DNA of 64,000 nucleotides, from contig NZ_WEGK01000004.1 in NCBI RefSeq assembly GCF_009604405.1, positions 372,001-436,000 of the forward strand. Direction: 5' to 3'. Position numbers and translations under genes: made by a program. Below, one piece after another: positions 48,597-57,612 of the stretch. Origin of the DNA: Nocardia macrotermitis (lineage in GTDB: Bacteria; Actinomycetota; Actinomycetes; Mycobacteriales; Mycobacteriaceae). The notes beneath the pieces were generated by a model that did not search any database, was not told where the DNA came from, and saw nothing but the letters and a program-made list of their open reading frames with translations. Within the stretch, counting starts at the first letter, position 1. Each line of letters begins with the position of its first letter.

Positions 48597-50960
48597 ATGA
48601 TCGATCACCGCCCCGACGTTCCGGCTCCGCCCACACCGGGTGATGCCCCGAGGTCGGTGGTCGCCCTCGTGGACGCCGGTTCGCCGGTGGAACGCGAACT
48701 GATCGGCGGTTGGCTCGCCGAGGGCGGTATCGACGCGGAATTCGGGGTCGACGCCCCGGTCACCCAGCTCGATCTGGATGCCGAGGCGGTGGCGCTGCGG
48801 CTGGTCGGCCGCCGGGACGATCCGCTGGTGGTACCGATCCGGGTGCTGTGGCTACCCGCGGAACGAGATGGCGTGCGGCGCATGACCTTCGCCGATCTGG
48901 CCACGCTCAGCAATCCCCGCAGACCGCATCGGCTGCTGCAACGACGTCTCGTGCACAAGGCGCCCGATCGCCACCTCGTGCTCACCGGGCAACCCGCCCG
49001 CCTGAGCGAGCTGCGCGCGAACAATCCCACCGCCGCCGCGGCCGCGGATCCGTTCGCCCGCGCCATCGTCCGGGCCGGGATCGTCGCGCTCGAACGCGCC
49101 GAGCGCGCCGTCATCGGCGACCGCTACAAGGTGCCGCGGCTGGTCGCCGAGGAGATCCTGGACTCCCCCGAATTCCTGCGCCGCCTCGACGGCATCGCCG
49201 ACGACATCGGCGCGAGCCCGCGCGAGGTGTACCGCCGCGCGGAGAAGGGATTGCGGGAACTCGTTGCGGCACAGAGCCGTCTGGTCTCGGACCTGTTCAC
49301 CCAGGCCATGCGCCCGGTGCACGCCTCGGCCTGGAAGGTCGACTACGACCGCTCCGGCTTGGCCGAACTGCGCCGCATCAACCAGGGCCATCCGCTGGTG
49401 TTCCTGCCCTCGCACCGCTCCTACGTGGACGCGTTCGTACTCGGTGATGCCCTGGCCCGCAACGACTTCCCGCCCAATCACGTGATCGGCGGCGCGAATC
49501 TGCGGTTCTGGCCGATGGGCCCGATCGCGCGGCGCACCGGCACCGTGTTCATCCGCCGCAGCTTCGGCGACGACGAGGTGTACAAGGCGGTGGTCGAGGA
49601 GTACTTCGCCTACCTGCTGGCCAAGCGCTTCAACCTGGAGTGGTACTTCGAGGGCGGCCGCACCCGCACCGGAAAGCTCCGCCCGCCCCGCTACGGCCTG
49701 CTGAATTACCTTGCCGCGGCGATCCGTTCGCGCCGGATCGACGACGTGATGCTGGTCCCGGTGTCGATCACCTACGAGCGGCTCAACGAACTCGGCGCGA
49801 TCGCCAGCGAGCAGGCCGGTGGCGTCAAGAAACCCGAGGGCCTGCCCTGGCTGGCCCGCTACATCCGCAACCAGCAGCATTCGGCCGGGAACGTCTACAT
49901 CCGTTTCGGCGCGCCGCTGTCGGCACGAGAACGCCTGGACGCCAACGGCGATCCGCTGCGACCCGCCGATCCCACCGCACCGGACGTCGAGGTGCGGGAG
50001 CGAAAGGCCGTGCAGCGGTTGGCCTTCGAGGTGGCCGTCGGCATCAACGCCGTCACCCCGATCACCGTCAACGCCCTGGTCACCCTGGTCCTGCTCGGCG
50101 TGCACGAACGCGCGCTGACGCTCGGCGAGGTCCGCATGGCCCTGGAACCGGTCCGCGGCTACATCCGCCAGCGCCGACTGCCCAGCGGCGAATTCGACAC
50201 GGTGGACGACGATTTCGGCCTGGCCGCGGTCCTGGAACAGCTCTCCCTGGCCCGCGTGGTGACCGTCTACCGCGGCGGCGTGGAGCCGGTGTACTCGATC
50301 CAGACCGGCGCACACCTGGAGGCGGCGTTCTATCGCAACAGCGCCGTGCACTGGTTCGTCAACCGCGCCATCCTCGAACTGTCGGTGCTGGCCGCGGTCG
50401 AGGCCCCCGAGGGCGCACAGCTCGACGCGGGCTGGGACACCGCCTACCGGCTGCGCGACCTGTTGAAATTCGAATTCTTCTTCCCCGAACGCACCGAATT
50501 CGCCGCCGAGATGACCTCGGAAATGCTACTGGCGGACCCGAATTGGCGCGATCGCACGGCCGACGGCACGGTCGGCAGCGATATTCTGGCCGCCTTCGCC
50601 GATTCCGGATTCATCATGGCCCACCGCGTGCTGCGGTCGTTCTTCGACGCCCAACTGGTCGTCGCCGAACGCCTCGCCGCGCAGGAGCCCGCGCCGCTGG
50701 ACGGCAAACAGTTCATCGACGAATGTCTCGCGGTCGGCCGCCAGATGCTGTTGCAGCAGCGCCTGCACAGTCCCGAATCGGTCTCCTCGGAATTGTTCGC
50801 CAGCGCGGTGAAACTCGCCGACAATCACGGCCTGCTGGATCCGGACGGCGTCGATCTCCCCGCTCGCAGAAGGGCTTTCGCCGACGAACTGCGCGTCATC
50901 GGGGCACGCATCTCCCGCGCGGCCGCCCTGGACCCGTCGAATCGCACGGAGGGACCGTGA
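48597..50960 (+). CDS. plsB: Glycerol-3-phosphate 1-O-acyltransferase
   Basis: Membrane-associated enzyme making lysophosphatidate, first step of glycerolipid synthesis, 787 aa. The ATG at 48597 follows TAGGAGG. Catalytic H-x4-D in LPSHRSYVDAF (about residue 272), then GGANLRFWPMGPIARRTGTVFIRRSF, WYFEGGRTRTGKLRPPRYGLL and the DDVMLVPVSITYERL block, in the order of PlsB. Same arrangement plsB-plsC as Rv2482c-Rv2483c. Its stop overlaps the next start (GTGA). Confidence 0.95.
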   Translation: MIDHRPDVPAPPTPGDAPRSVVALVDAGSPVERELIGGWLAEGGIDAEFGVDAPVTQLDLDAEAVALRLVGRRDDPLVVPIRVLWLPAERDGVRRMTFADLATLSNPRRPHRLLQRRLVHKAPDRHLVLTGQPARLSELRANNPTAAAAADPFARAIVRAGIVALERAERAVIGDRYKVPRLVAEEILDSPEFLRRLDGIADDIGASPREVYRRAEKGLRELVAAQSRLVSDLFTQAMRPVHASAWKVDYDRSGLAELRRINQGHPLVFLPSHRSYVDAFVLGDALARNDFPPNHVIGGANLRFWPMGPIARRTGTVFIRRSFGDDEVYKAVVEEYFAYLLAKRFNLEWYFEGGRTRTGKLRPPRYGLLNYLAAAIRSRRIDDVMLVPVSITYERLNELGAIASEQAGGVKKPEGLPWLARYIRNQQHSAGNVYIRFGAPLSARERLDANGDPLRPADPTAPDVEVRERKAVQRLAFEVAVGINAVTPITVNALVTLVLLGVHERALTLGEVRMALEPVRGYIRQRRLPSGEFDTVDDDFGLAAVLEQLSLARVVTVYRGGVEPVYSIQTGAHLEAAFYRNSAVHWFVNRAILELSVLAAVEAPEGAQLDAGWDTAYRLRDLLKFEFFFPERTEFAAEMTSEMLLADPNWRDRTADGTVGSDILAAFADSGFIMAHRVLRSFFDAQLVVAERLAAQEPAPLDGKQFIDECLAVGRQMLLQQRLHSPESVSSELFASAVKLADNHGLLDPDGVDLPARRRAFADELRVIGARISRAAALDPSNRTEGP

Positions 50961-52459
50961 CCACCTCCGGCACCGCGAATTCCGCCGCGACGCGCACGCT
51001 CGACGAGGCCATCGCCGCGATTCGTTCCGGCCCCGAGGGCCCGCGCGTCCCGGCCGTCTTCGACTTCGGCGGCACCGTGGTGCACGGCTTCACCCCCGGC
51101 TCGGCACTCGGGCGACTGCTACACCGTGGCGAACGCGCCGACCTGATCGCCTCGCTGCTCACCAACATCCGCGGCTCCCGCGCCGAGGGCGAATACGAGC
51201 GCTTCCTCCAGCGCGTGATGCACCTGTGGGCCGGACATCCCGAATCCGAACTCACCGACCTGGGCGCGGCCCTGTTCCGCGACACCATCCACGGCCACCT
51301 CTACCCCGAGGCGTGGCGACTGATCCGCGCCCACGAGGCCGCCGGGCACACGCTGATCCTGACCACCTGCCTGTCCGCGTTCCAAGTCCTGCCCGCCGCA
51401 ACGGAATTGGGCTTCCGGCACGTCCTGTACACCCGAATGGCCGTGCACGACGGCGTCCTGACCGGACACGTCGAGGGAAAACCGCTGTGGCGCAACGGTA
51501 AAGCCGACGCGGTCCGACGTTTCGCGGCCACCCACGACCTGGATCTCAGCCGGGGCTACGCCTACGCCGACGCCGCCCCCGACATCCCGCTGCTCGAACT
51601 CCTCGCCAATCCCACGGCCGTGAACCCGGGCCCGCGCATGGCCATGCGCGCCGCCGAACAGGACTGGCCGGTGCTGTGCTTCCGCCCCCGGGCCGAGGCC
51701 GGCGCCCGCGACATCGCCCGCACCACAGTGGGTTTCGCCGGTCTACTAGGCGGCGCACTGACCGGTGTGGCGACCACCGCCACCACCCGGAACCAGCGGC
51801 GGATGGCCGATTCGATGATCACCCACGCCGCGAGCGGCGCCCTGGGCGGAACGCGCGTGCGCATGCGGATCATCGGCGCCGAATACGCCCGCGCACCCCG
51901 GCCTGCGGTATTCATCTTCAATCATCAGAGTCAATTCGACATGGTCGTACTGGGCGCGGTGCTGGGCGCGGGCTTCACCGGAATCGTGAAGAAAGAAGTG
52001 ACCAGCAATCCGGTATTCGGGCCGCTGTTGCGTTTCGCAGGGGCGACTTTCATCGATCGTTCCGACACCACGGGCACCCGCGCGGCACTGGCCCCGGTGG
52101 TGGAAACACTGCGGGCCGGGTTATCGATTGTCATCGCGCCGGAAGGCACCCGTTCCCTGACGCCGCGAGTGGGCCCGTTCAAGAAGGGCGCATTCCATAT
52201 CGCCGCGCAGGCCGGGGTGCCGATCATTCCGATGGTCATCCGCAATGCCGGTGAAATCACCTGGCGTAATTCCGCGATAGTGCGCGGCGGCACGGTCGAC
52301 GTGGCGGTACTGCCGCCCATCGATGTGAGCGACTGGAATCCGGCCGATATGACCGCCGAGATCGAGCGAGTGCGGCAACTGTTCGTCACCACCCTGCTGG
52401 ACTGGCCGGAGCCGGACGAACGCCGCCCGCACCGGGTCCGGGGCCTGGCCGGTTCCTAG
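50957..52459 (+). CDS. plsC: HAD-like/1-acylglycerol-3-phosphate acyltransferase fusion (PlsC)
   Basis: 500-aa two-domain protein like Rv2483c. Residues 25-255 form a HAD-IB phosphatase-like domain, residues 290-490 the LPLAT acyltransferase with NHQSQFDM (H-x4-D), FIDRSDTTGTR, and VIAPEGTRSLTPRVGPFKKGAFHIA. The acyltransferase completes phosphatidate synthesis after PlsB. In the HAD domain motif I reads VFDFGGTVV: the second Asp of DxDxT is Gly, so phosphatase activity is doubtful. GTG start at 50957 within the plsB stop gives translational coupling. Last 4 bp overlap the convergent ppm gene. Confidence 0.93.
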   Translation: MTTSGTANSAATRTLDEAIAAIRSGPEGPRVPAVFDFGGTVVHGFTPGSALGRLLHRGERADLIASLLTNIRGSRAEGEYERFLQRVMHLWAGHPESELTDLGAALFRDTIHGHLYPEAWRLIRAHEAAGHTLILTTCLSAFQVLPAATELGFRHVLYTRMAVHDGVLTGHVEGKPLWRNGKADAVRRFAATHDLDLSRGYAYADAAPDIPLLELLANPTAVNPGPRMAMRAAEQDWPVLCFRPRAEAGARDIARTTVGFAGLLGGALTGVATTATTRNQRRMADSMITHAASGALGGTRVRMRIIGAEYARAPRPAVFIFNHQSQFDMVVLGAVLGAGFTGIVKKEVTSNPVFGPLLRFAGATFIDRSDTTGTRAALAPVVETLRAGLSIVIAPEGTRSLTPRVGPFKKGAFHIAAQAGVPIIPMVIRNAGEITWRNSAIVRGGTVDVAVLPPIDVSDWNPADMTAEIERVRQLFVTTLLDWPEPDERRPHRVRGLAGS

Positions 52460-53175
52460 ACCTGACGCCCGAACAGCAGCTTCCACGGCATCGCCGCCGA
52501 CTCCAGCTGCACCTTCAGGCTCATCTTGGACGCGCCCTTGGTGCGCTCCTCGAAGCGGATCGGCACCTCGGCGATGGCGATGCCCTTCTTGATGGTCCGG
52601 TAGTTCATCTCGACCTGGAAGGAGTAGCCGTTGCTGCGGATCGAGGCGACGTCGATCGCGCGCAGGGTGTCGGCCTGCCACGCCTTGAATCCGGCGGTGC
52701 CGTCCTTGACGCCCAGGCGCAGAATCAGGTTCACGTAGAAGTTGGCCCACGCCGAGAGCGCCTTGCGGTACCACTTCCACTCCTCGGCGGTGGAACCGCC
52801 GGGAACATACCGGGATCCGAGCACCACGCCCGCCCCGGAGGTCTCCAGCTTCTCCAGCATCGCCGGAATCACCTCGGCCGGATGCGACAGATCCGCGTCC
52901 ATCTGGATGACGACCTCGGCCCCCTCGTCCAGCGCCCGCGTGATGCCCGCGATGTAGGCCCGGCCCAGCCCGTCCTTCTCGGTCCGGTGCAGCACCCCCA
53001 CCACATCGGGCAGTTCGGCGGCAAGTTTATCCGCGAGTTCGCCGGTACCGTCCGGCGAATTGTCATCGACGACGAGAATATGCAGGTCGGCGACCGGCAG
53101 CGAGGTCAGGCGCTCCACCGCCACGGGCAGGTTGTCCCGCTCGTTATAGGTCGGCACCACAACGGTCACCTTCAA
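52456..53175 (-). CDS. ppm1: Polyprenol monophosphomannose synthase
   Basis: Family 2 glycosyltransferase of 239 aa that moves mannose from GDP-mannose to polyprenyl phosphate, supplying lipoarabinomannan and protein mannosylation. Motifs: VVVPTYNERDNLPVAVERL, VVDDNSPDGTGELAD, GLGRAYIAGITRALDEGAEVVIQMDADLSHPAEVIP (metal-binding DAD), VLGSRYVPGG, and GTAGFKAW...SFQVEMNYRTIKKG. It corresponds to the catalytic domain of Ppm1 without the lipid acyltransferase-like domain. Confidence 0.94.
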   Translation of the reverse strand: MKVTVVVPTYNERDNLPVAVERLTSLPVADLHILVVDDNSPDGTGELADKLAAELPDVVGVLHRTEKDGLGRAYIAGITRALDEGAEVVIQMDADLSHPAEVIPAMLEKLETSGAGVVLGSRYVPGGSTAEEWKWYRKALSAWANFYVNLILRLGVKDGTAGFKAWQADTLRAIDVASIRSNGYSFQVEMNYRTIKKGIAIAEVPIRFEERTKGASKMSLKVQLESAAMPWKLLFGRQV

Positions 53176-53289
53176 GGGTCAGCCTTCCGCTCGTTCACGC
53201 GCGCGTGTGTACACCCCTGACCGTAGCTCATCGACTTCTCACCCCCGCACCGTGTTCTCCACCCCCGCACCGCGTGCAGCCCGGCCCGC

Positions 53290-53466
53290 TCAGCCCTCGT
53301 CGCGCGCGTCCTCACTGGCATTGCGGGCCCGCACGATCTCCAGGGCCCGCTCGGCGGTGGCCCGATCCGGATAGGGCCCCATGCGGTCCGCGAACCAGCA
53401 CCGCTTGCTCTGTTCGGCGCGGTGATGTTTCAAGCAGTAGTACCAATCCGATTCGGAGTCGCCCAT
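53290..53466 (-). CDS. Small SPOR-like domain protein
   Basis: 58-aa protein, ATG at 53466: GDSESDWYYCLKHHRAEQ, KRCWFADRMGPYPDRATAERALEIV. It resembles a short actinobacterial family labelled SPOR domain-containing, with conserved YCLKHH and GPY segments. Function unknown. Stands alone, about 110 bp upstream of ppm1 on the same strand. Confidence 0.75.
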   Translation of the reverse strand: MGDSESDWYYCLKHHRAEQSKRCWFADRMGPYPDRATAERALEIVRARNASEDARDEG

Positions 53467-53493
53467 GTGATCATGATCCCATCTCGCGGGCAC

Positions 53494-53790
53494 GGTGACA
53501 CCCGTACGCCGTCATGAGATCCACCCGTCATCCCGGCCCCCGCACATCGCTCGTTATGTGAAATCTCCCACTGCGAATGATCCGACATGAAACTCCTGCG
53601 GATACCTCTGTCGAAAACAAATGACACAGCAACAATTCCCGGAATTGCAGACAACCAGCGTCGATATAATTTGTTGCCGCTCTCAACAATGAACTGCATG
53701 ATCAAAGGCTGCGCATAGCTGCCACGACAACACGTCCCATGGAGGGCCATCCCCACCTTCTACGAACAGCAGGTGGCGCCGAAACGCAAA
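53494..53790. other. Intergenic region, about 300 bp, AT-richer
   Basis: Chromosomal side of the element junction. No gene recognised; GC content falls noticeably between about 53580 and 53710. Confidence 0.4.
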
Positions 53791-53821
53791 ATCTCCGGGC
53801 ACTCGATGAGTACCCGGAGAT
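53791..53821 (-). terminator. Terminator of the original tRNA-Phe transcription unit
   Basis: Near-palindromic hairpin with arms ATCTCCGGG and CCCGGAGAT, followed on the minus strand by TTTTGCG, 12 bp beyond the CCA end of the tRNA remnant. Confidence 0.8.
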
Positions 53822-53832
53822 CGGAGCTGTTC

Positions 53833-53881
53833 TGGTGGCCAAGGCCGGGATCGAACCGGCGACCTTCCGCTTTTCAGGCGG
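53833..53881 (-). other. Displaced 3' half of tRNA-Phe (attachment site, element left end)
   Basis: Read on the minus strand this is the 3' part of a tRNA: anticodon stem-loop CGCCTGAAAAGCGG with anticodon GAA (53873-53875), variable loop, T-arm GCCGGTTCGATCCCGGC and acceptor strand ending GGCCACCA. The 5' half (acceptor, D-arm) is absent, replaced by unrelated sequence upstream. That is the expected product when an element integrates by recombination within a tRNA 3' segment, leaving the chromosomal 3' half behind. An intact copy should be at the other end, beyond the window. Confidence 0.88.
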
Positions 53882-53941
53882 GCACATAATCACTGGTCAC
53901 AGACTTGCAGAGAGCGATTGTGCCCCACCCGTGCCCCACGA

Positions 53942-55063
53942 TCAATGCTTGACGATGATCGTGCGAGGCAGCTTGATCGCCTCACCTCGAGCCGCGATCT
54001 TGCTCAGTTCCTGGGCTACCTCGGCATCGCGGCCGTCGACGGCGTGCAGGTACCGAGCCGCCGCAGCGTTGGAAGCGTGGCCCATCCGCTTTTTGAGGTC
54101 CGCCAACGTAGCTCCGGTGCTGGCCGCCAAAGTCTGGCCGGTATGCCGGAGATCGTGGAACGAAATGTCGACGCCGACCTTGTTCCGAGCGCGGACATGC
54201 GCCTGGTAGATCGCATTGCCGCGCATTCGCTGACCATCGCGACCGACGAACAGCCAGGGCTTACCGGCCCACTTCTCCATGTGCTCCACGAGGTACGGCC
54301 GGAGGTGCGGAGGAATCGCAACCGCCCGCATCCCGGCCTCGGTCTTCGGATCCTTGTCGAACGCCACATCCGATTCCAGCAGCTCAACCCGGTTACGCCG
54401 GACCGACAGCTGATTTGCCGAAAGGTCGACGTCGGCCACCTGCAACCCGATGATCTCGCCACGTCGCAGCCCACACCAAGCCGCAATCAGCACGGCAGCC
54501 CGGTAGTACGGCGTGATCGCGTCGACCAGCTCGGCCACCTCGGCAGGACTGGCTACCGATCGTTCCTGCGCCGTGTCCGAGCCAGCGCCGCGAATCTGGC
54601 ACGGATTCACCGCAATCGCCTGATCGCGCTTCGCCTGGTTCATCACGGCCCGCAGGAATCGATACGACTGCGCAATCGAAGTCTTGCCACCCGATCCGGC
54701 GAGCGCGTCAGCGTGCCACTTGCGGACCACCGGCGGCGTGATCGTGATCAGCGGCTTGTTCAACAGGTCGACCATGTGCAGTCGCAGGTTGCGCAAACAC
54801 GTTTCCTCCCAACGCTTTCCAACGTCGGCATTGTCCCGGAGATACGCCTTCGCATAGTCCTCGAACCGCTCCAAGCTCAGCTTCTCGTCCAGCCACGTGC
54901 CCTTGCTGATGTCGGCTTCGACCTTCACCAACCAACGGTCCGCATCGGTCTTGGTACGGAAGGTATTCGGCGCATTCTGGCGTTCACCACTCGGAGCGAT
55001 GAACGACGCTTGAAAGCGCCCCGAGGGCAGCTTGCGAACCTTGCCGAATCTCCTCCGAGCCAT
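53942..55063 (-). CDS. int: Tyrosine recombinase/integrase
   Basis: Site-specific recombinase of 373 aa next to the attachment site. The ATG at 55063 shares one base with the xis stop. Parts: N-terminal AP2-like arm-binding region (RRRFGKVRKLPSGRFQASFIAPSG), SAM-like core-binding domain (residues 60-165), and catalytic domain with CGLRRGEIIGL (first Arg), HDLRHTGQTLAASTG (H-x2-R) and nucleophile Tyr in AARYLHAVD near residue 337. It would integrate and excise the element at tRNA-Phe. Confidence 0.95.
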   Translation of the reverse strand: MARRRFGKVRKLPSGRFQASFIAPSGERQNAPNTFRTKTDADRWLVKVEADISKGTWLDEKLSLERFEDYAKAYLRDNADVGKRWEETCLRNLRLHMVDLLNKPLITITPPVVRKWHADALAGSGGKTSIAQSYRFLRAVMNQAKRDQAIAVNPCQIRGAGSDTAQERSVASPAEVAELVDAITPYYRAAVLIAAWCGLRRGEIIGLQVADVDLSANQLSVRRNRVELLESDVAFDKDPKTEAGMRAVAIPPHLRPYLVEHMEKWAGKPWLFVGRDGQRMRGNAIYQAHVRARNKVGVDISFHDLRHTGQTLAASTGATLADLKKRMGHASNAAAARYLHAVDGRDAEVAQELSKIAARGEAIKLPRTIIVKH

Positions 55064-55293
55064 CACGCCACCGCCTTGCCGCCACTCCAACGAACCTGGA
55101 TCGGCTCGACCCTGCCCGCTTGAGCGAACGCCTCCAGGTCAGCGACCTTGAAGCGCAGATGTCCGCCCACTTTGTAGAACACCACGCGCCGTTCAGCCAC
55201 CAATCGGCGGATGAACCGCACCCCGACGCCCAGGTAGACCGCAGCCTGGTCGACGTCCATATATGTCGATCCCTCACCGACGCCCGCGCTCAT
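55063..55293 (-). CDS. xis: Excisionase-like HTH protein
   Basis: 76-aa protein of the MerR/AlpA-like excisionase family: MDVDQAAVYLGVGVRFIRRLVAERRVVFYKVGGHLRFKVADLEAF (in parts) is the winged HTH. In pSAM2-type elements Xis directs excision with Int. Its start overlaps the rep stop by four bases and its stop overlaps the int ATG, so all three are coupled. Confidence 0.9.
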   Translation of the reverse strand: MSAGVGEGSTYMDVDQAAVYLGVGVRFIRRLVAERRVVFYKVGGHLRFKVADLEAFAQAGRVEPIQVRWSGGKAVA

Positions 55294-57002
55294 GCCACAC
55301 CCCTATCCATCGAATCTTGTTGTGCTGCAACGTTTCCATGTGGAATGCCTGGTGGTTCTGCGGCCATTCGGGCCAGTAGGTATTCCGCTCGCCATGCTGT
55401 GCGGCGGGAGATCGCGCCCATGATCAGGTGCTCGCGCAGGGGGCGGGATCTGTCGCCGGGTTCGACCGGGGTGACCTTCAGGTGGGAGGTGTCCGGTTTG
55501 GTGATGCCGACCTCGGCCAGGAGTTGCCGAACAAATTCCGCGCGGTCCGCACGATGGTCGGGCAGGGTTTTGCCGGACCAGCGACGCGAGACCAGCACCC
55601 GGCGGCCGGGCAGGCCCAGGGTGTCCCAGCGGTGGGCTTTGCCCTTGCAGCGGCCAGGGATGGTCTTGCTGGTCACCCCGCGCGGGACGATGCCGTATTC
55701 GAGCCACACCGGGCAGCGGGGCGAGCAGGGAACATGCTGCAACTCGGCGTGAAGGCGGTCGTAGTGGTCCTTGGCGCGCTCGGAGCGTGGCGCCACGATT
55801 TCCCCGATCGATTTCACCAGGTACTTGGTGACGTAGCCGATGGTCCGGCCGGCCTTTTCGGTCCCGGCCAACACGCCTTGCATGTGCTGGCGGTCCATCT
55901 GGTCGCCGAACCGCAGCGTGTGCGCGGGATCGAGATCATCGATCTCGCTCAGGACGTCCAGGGCGTCGTCCCAGTAGGTCAACGCCTGCCCGGTGTGCGG
56001 GTCGGTGAAGGTGGCCTTCTTGTGGTCCCACACCGGTTGGTCGTCGCCGCCGTAGACGCGGTTCTCCGGATCGAACCGAGGCCACCACACCTGGTGATAG
56101 GTAGCCGCGGTGACCTGCCGCAGGATCTCCCGGGGAATCGCGCCACGGATCAGGATGTGCAGGTGCGGAGCCCCGCGCTTCTGCGGTTCCACGGTCGCGA
56201 AGTACTGCACGTCCCAGCCCACCGCGCGGCGAAGGTTCTGGATCCACCGGTCCACCAGCTTGGAGAAGTGCACGATATCCCGCGCCGCGCCACGGTAGTT
56301 GTAGCTGCCCGGATGCGCCGGAGACCCGTCCGAACACGGCTGGCCCTTCTCGTCGGTCGCGCCGTCGCGGTTGATCCGCCCGTAGGACGGCATGGTCAGC
56401 GTGACGAACATACTCGGCTGGAACCCGGCGAAAGTCGGTCCGACAGTCCGCTTTTCGACCTTCTTACGCGGCAGGTTCGGCACGTCCTGACGGCGACGGG
56501 TCGACCGCCGACGAGGCCCGGCGTCCACCACATCCAGCGCGGGCAACCGGCCCCGCATCCCGGTCGCCCGCAACTCACGATCCAGATCCCACACGTGTTC
56601 GCGCAGCGCGGTCGCCAACTCCTGATCACCGTCATCGACCGCGCGACGATATTCCGCCGCCAGATCCGCACGCGCGGTGAGCAATTCGGTCTGCTGCTCG
56701 GTCGGATCGACCTTGTCGTCGGCAGGCTCGGCGGCCATGTGCCAGCCCTCACGGCACTGAGCGATCCGCAGCATCCGATGCGCCTTGGCACACGCCGGGC
56801 ACACCGATTCGATGGTGGACTTACACGGGGCACCCTCGTAGGTGACCGTCCCGGTTTTCGGGTCCTCCACCCGCATCGCGATCGGCCGACGGCACACCTC
56901 GAACTTCTCCGCGACCGCCTCAGCGATATCGATCAGATTCGGCTGAGCCCGACGCTGCGCAGCGGTCACCCGCGCCGGAACCGGTTCCGCATTCTCGGTC
57001 AT
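55290..57002 (-). CDS. repSA: RepSA-like replication initiator
   Basis: 570-aa initiator for rolling-circle replication of the excised element. The N-terminal region has a Cys pair (CPACAKAHRM). HUH-type Rep features: FVTLTMPSYGRI (motif I), APHLHILIRG with the His-hydrophobic-His triad near residue 275 (motif II) and IGYVTKYLVKSIGE with Tyr and Lys (motif III). A further Cys-rich stretch CSPRCPVWLEYG and CKGK lies near 430. It matches the replication initiator of pSAM2-like elements in length and motif order. Confidence 0.9.
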   Translation of the reverse strand: MTENAEPVPARVTAAQRRAQPNLIDIAEAVAEKFEVCRRPIAMRVEDPKTGTVTYEGAPCKSTIESVCPACAKAHRMLRIAQCREGWHMAAEPADDKVDPTEQQTELLTARADLAAEYRRAVDDGDQELATALREHVWDLDRELRATGMRGRLPALDVVDAGPRRRSTRRRQDVPNLPRKKVEKRTVGPTFAGFQPSMFVTLTMPSYGRINRDGATDEKGQPCSDGSPAHPGSYNYRGAARDIVHFSKLVDRWIQNLRRAVGWDVQYFATVEPQKRGAPHLHILIRGAIPREILRQVTAATYHQVWWPRFDPENRVYGGDDQPVWDHKKATFTDPHTGQALTYWDDALDVLSEIDDLDPAHTLRFGDQMDRQHMQGVLAGTEKAGRTIGYVTKYLVKSIGEIVAPRSERAKDHYDRLHAELQHVPCSPRCPVWLEYGIVPRGVTSKTIPGRCKGKAHRWDTLGLPGRRVLVSRRWSGKTLPDHRADRAEFVRQLLAEVGITKPDTSHLKVTPVEPGDRSRPLREHLIMGAISRRTAWRAEYLLARMAAEPPGIPHGNVAAQQDSMDRGVA

Positions 57003-57454
57003 GCCGCATCCTTCCCACGCGCCCCGAGTCGGGGCAGAGCCATCGATTCCTCACCCGAATCCGACTGCCGCAGAACGATTCCCACCGTCGAAGGGCCGAC
57101 GATCTGAGCGCGGCACTCGTGCACGCCGAACGTGTCCGCGATCCGCCAGGCCCGGCCTTCGTAGTCCCATGGGGACTGCCCCGCGCACATCCGCACCAGC
57201 AGCCGATCAGTGGTACGGCCGACCCGCACCGAACGCAGCCGCGGAATCAACACCGAATCCCCGTACGTGACCGACAGCCCGCAGGCGCTCATGCGTTTGG
57301 TCCACACTCGCCGATACCGCCACCAGCCCAGGAACCACGCCCGAGGTGCCCACAGGATCCACCGCTCGAAGGTCTGCGGACTCCACAGTCGCCACAGCAC
57401 CATCCCCGCGACGCACACCCCGGCCACCACGACCGCCACCGTCGACACAGTCAT
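56999..57454 (-). CDS. Small membrane protein of the element
   Basis: 151-aa protein, ATG at 57454 overlapping the upstream stop (ATGA). One N-terminal hydrophobic helix (TVAVVVAGVCVAGMVLWRLW) is followed by a second, Trp-rich one (WILWAPRAWFLGWWRYR) and a soluble domain of about 100 residues (RSVRVGRTTDRLLVRMCAGQSPWDYEGR). The membrane head with a VRVGRTTD...W segment recalls the N-terminal part of TraB/TraSA-type translocases, so it may be a detached partner of the FtsK protein at 58326. Function not established. Confidence 0.7.
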   Translation of the reverse strand: MTVSTVAVVVAGVCVAGMVLWRLWSPQTFERWILWAPRAWFLGWWRYRRVWTKRMSACGLSVTYGDSVLIPRLRSVRVGRTTDRLLVRMCAGQSPWDYEGRAWRIADTFGVHECRAQIVGPSTVGIVLRQSDSGEESMALPRLGARGKDAA

Positions 57455-57612
57455 TTCCGCTCCCCTGACGAATCGAACAGCGACAGCTGACCATCGCCCT
57501 CGCGCCGAGGCAGATCCTTCGCCGTGGGCTTGCTCGAACGCCGCTGCGTGATCTGATCGGCGGCCTTGCGCACGATCGGATTCACCTGCGCTGCTTTCTT
57601 TTTCGCGTTCAT
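57451..57612 (-). CDS. Small basic protein, 53 aa
   Basis: ATG at 57612: MNAKKKAAQVNPIVRKAADQ, then ITQRRSSKPTAKDLPRREGD and a tail GQLSLFDSSGERK. Lys/Arg-rich head, acidic-polar tail with QLSLFD, a sequence resembling the beta-clamp binding motif (QxxLF). Start and stop both overlap neighbours by four bases (ATGA), which supports expression. No family recognised. Confidence 0.65.
   Translation of the reverse strand: MNAKKKAAQVNPIVRKAADQITQRRSSKPTAKDLPRREGDGQLSLFDSSGERK

Noticed and set aside
53833..53881. Functional tRNA-Phe gene
   Set aside because: Only the anticodon arm to CCA end is present; the bases 5' of it do not pair with the acceptor strand or form a D-arm.
55428..57107. Open frame of 559 codons on the plus strand
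   Set aside because: Antisense shadow of the RepSA-like gene, whose HUH motif and overlaps are convincing.
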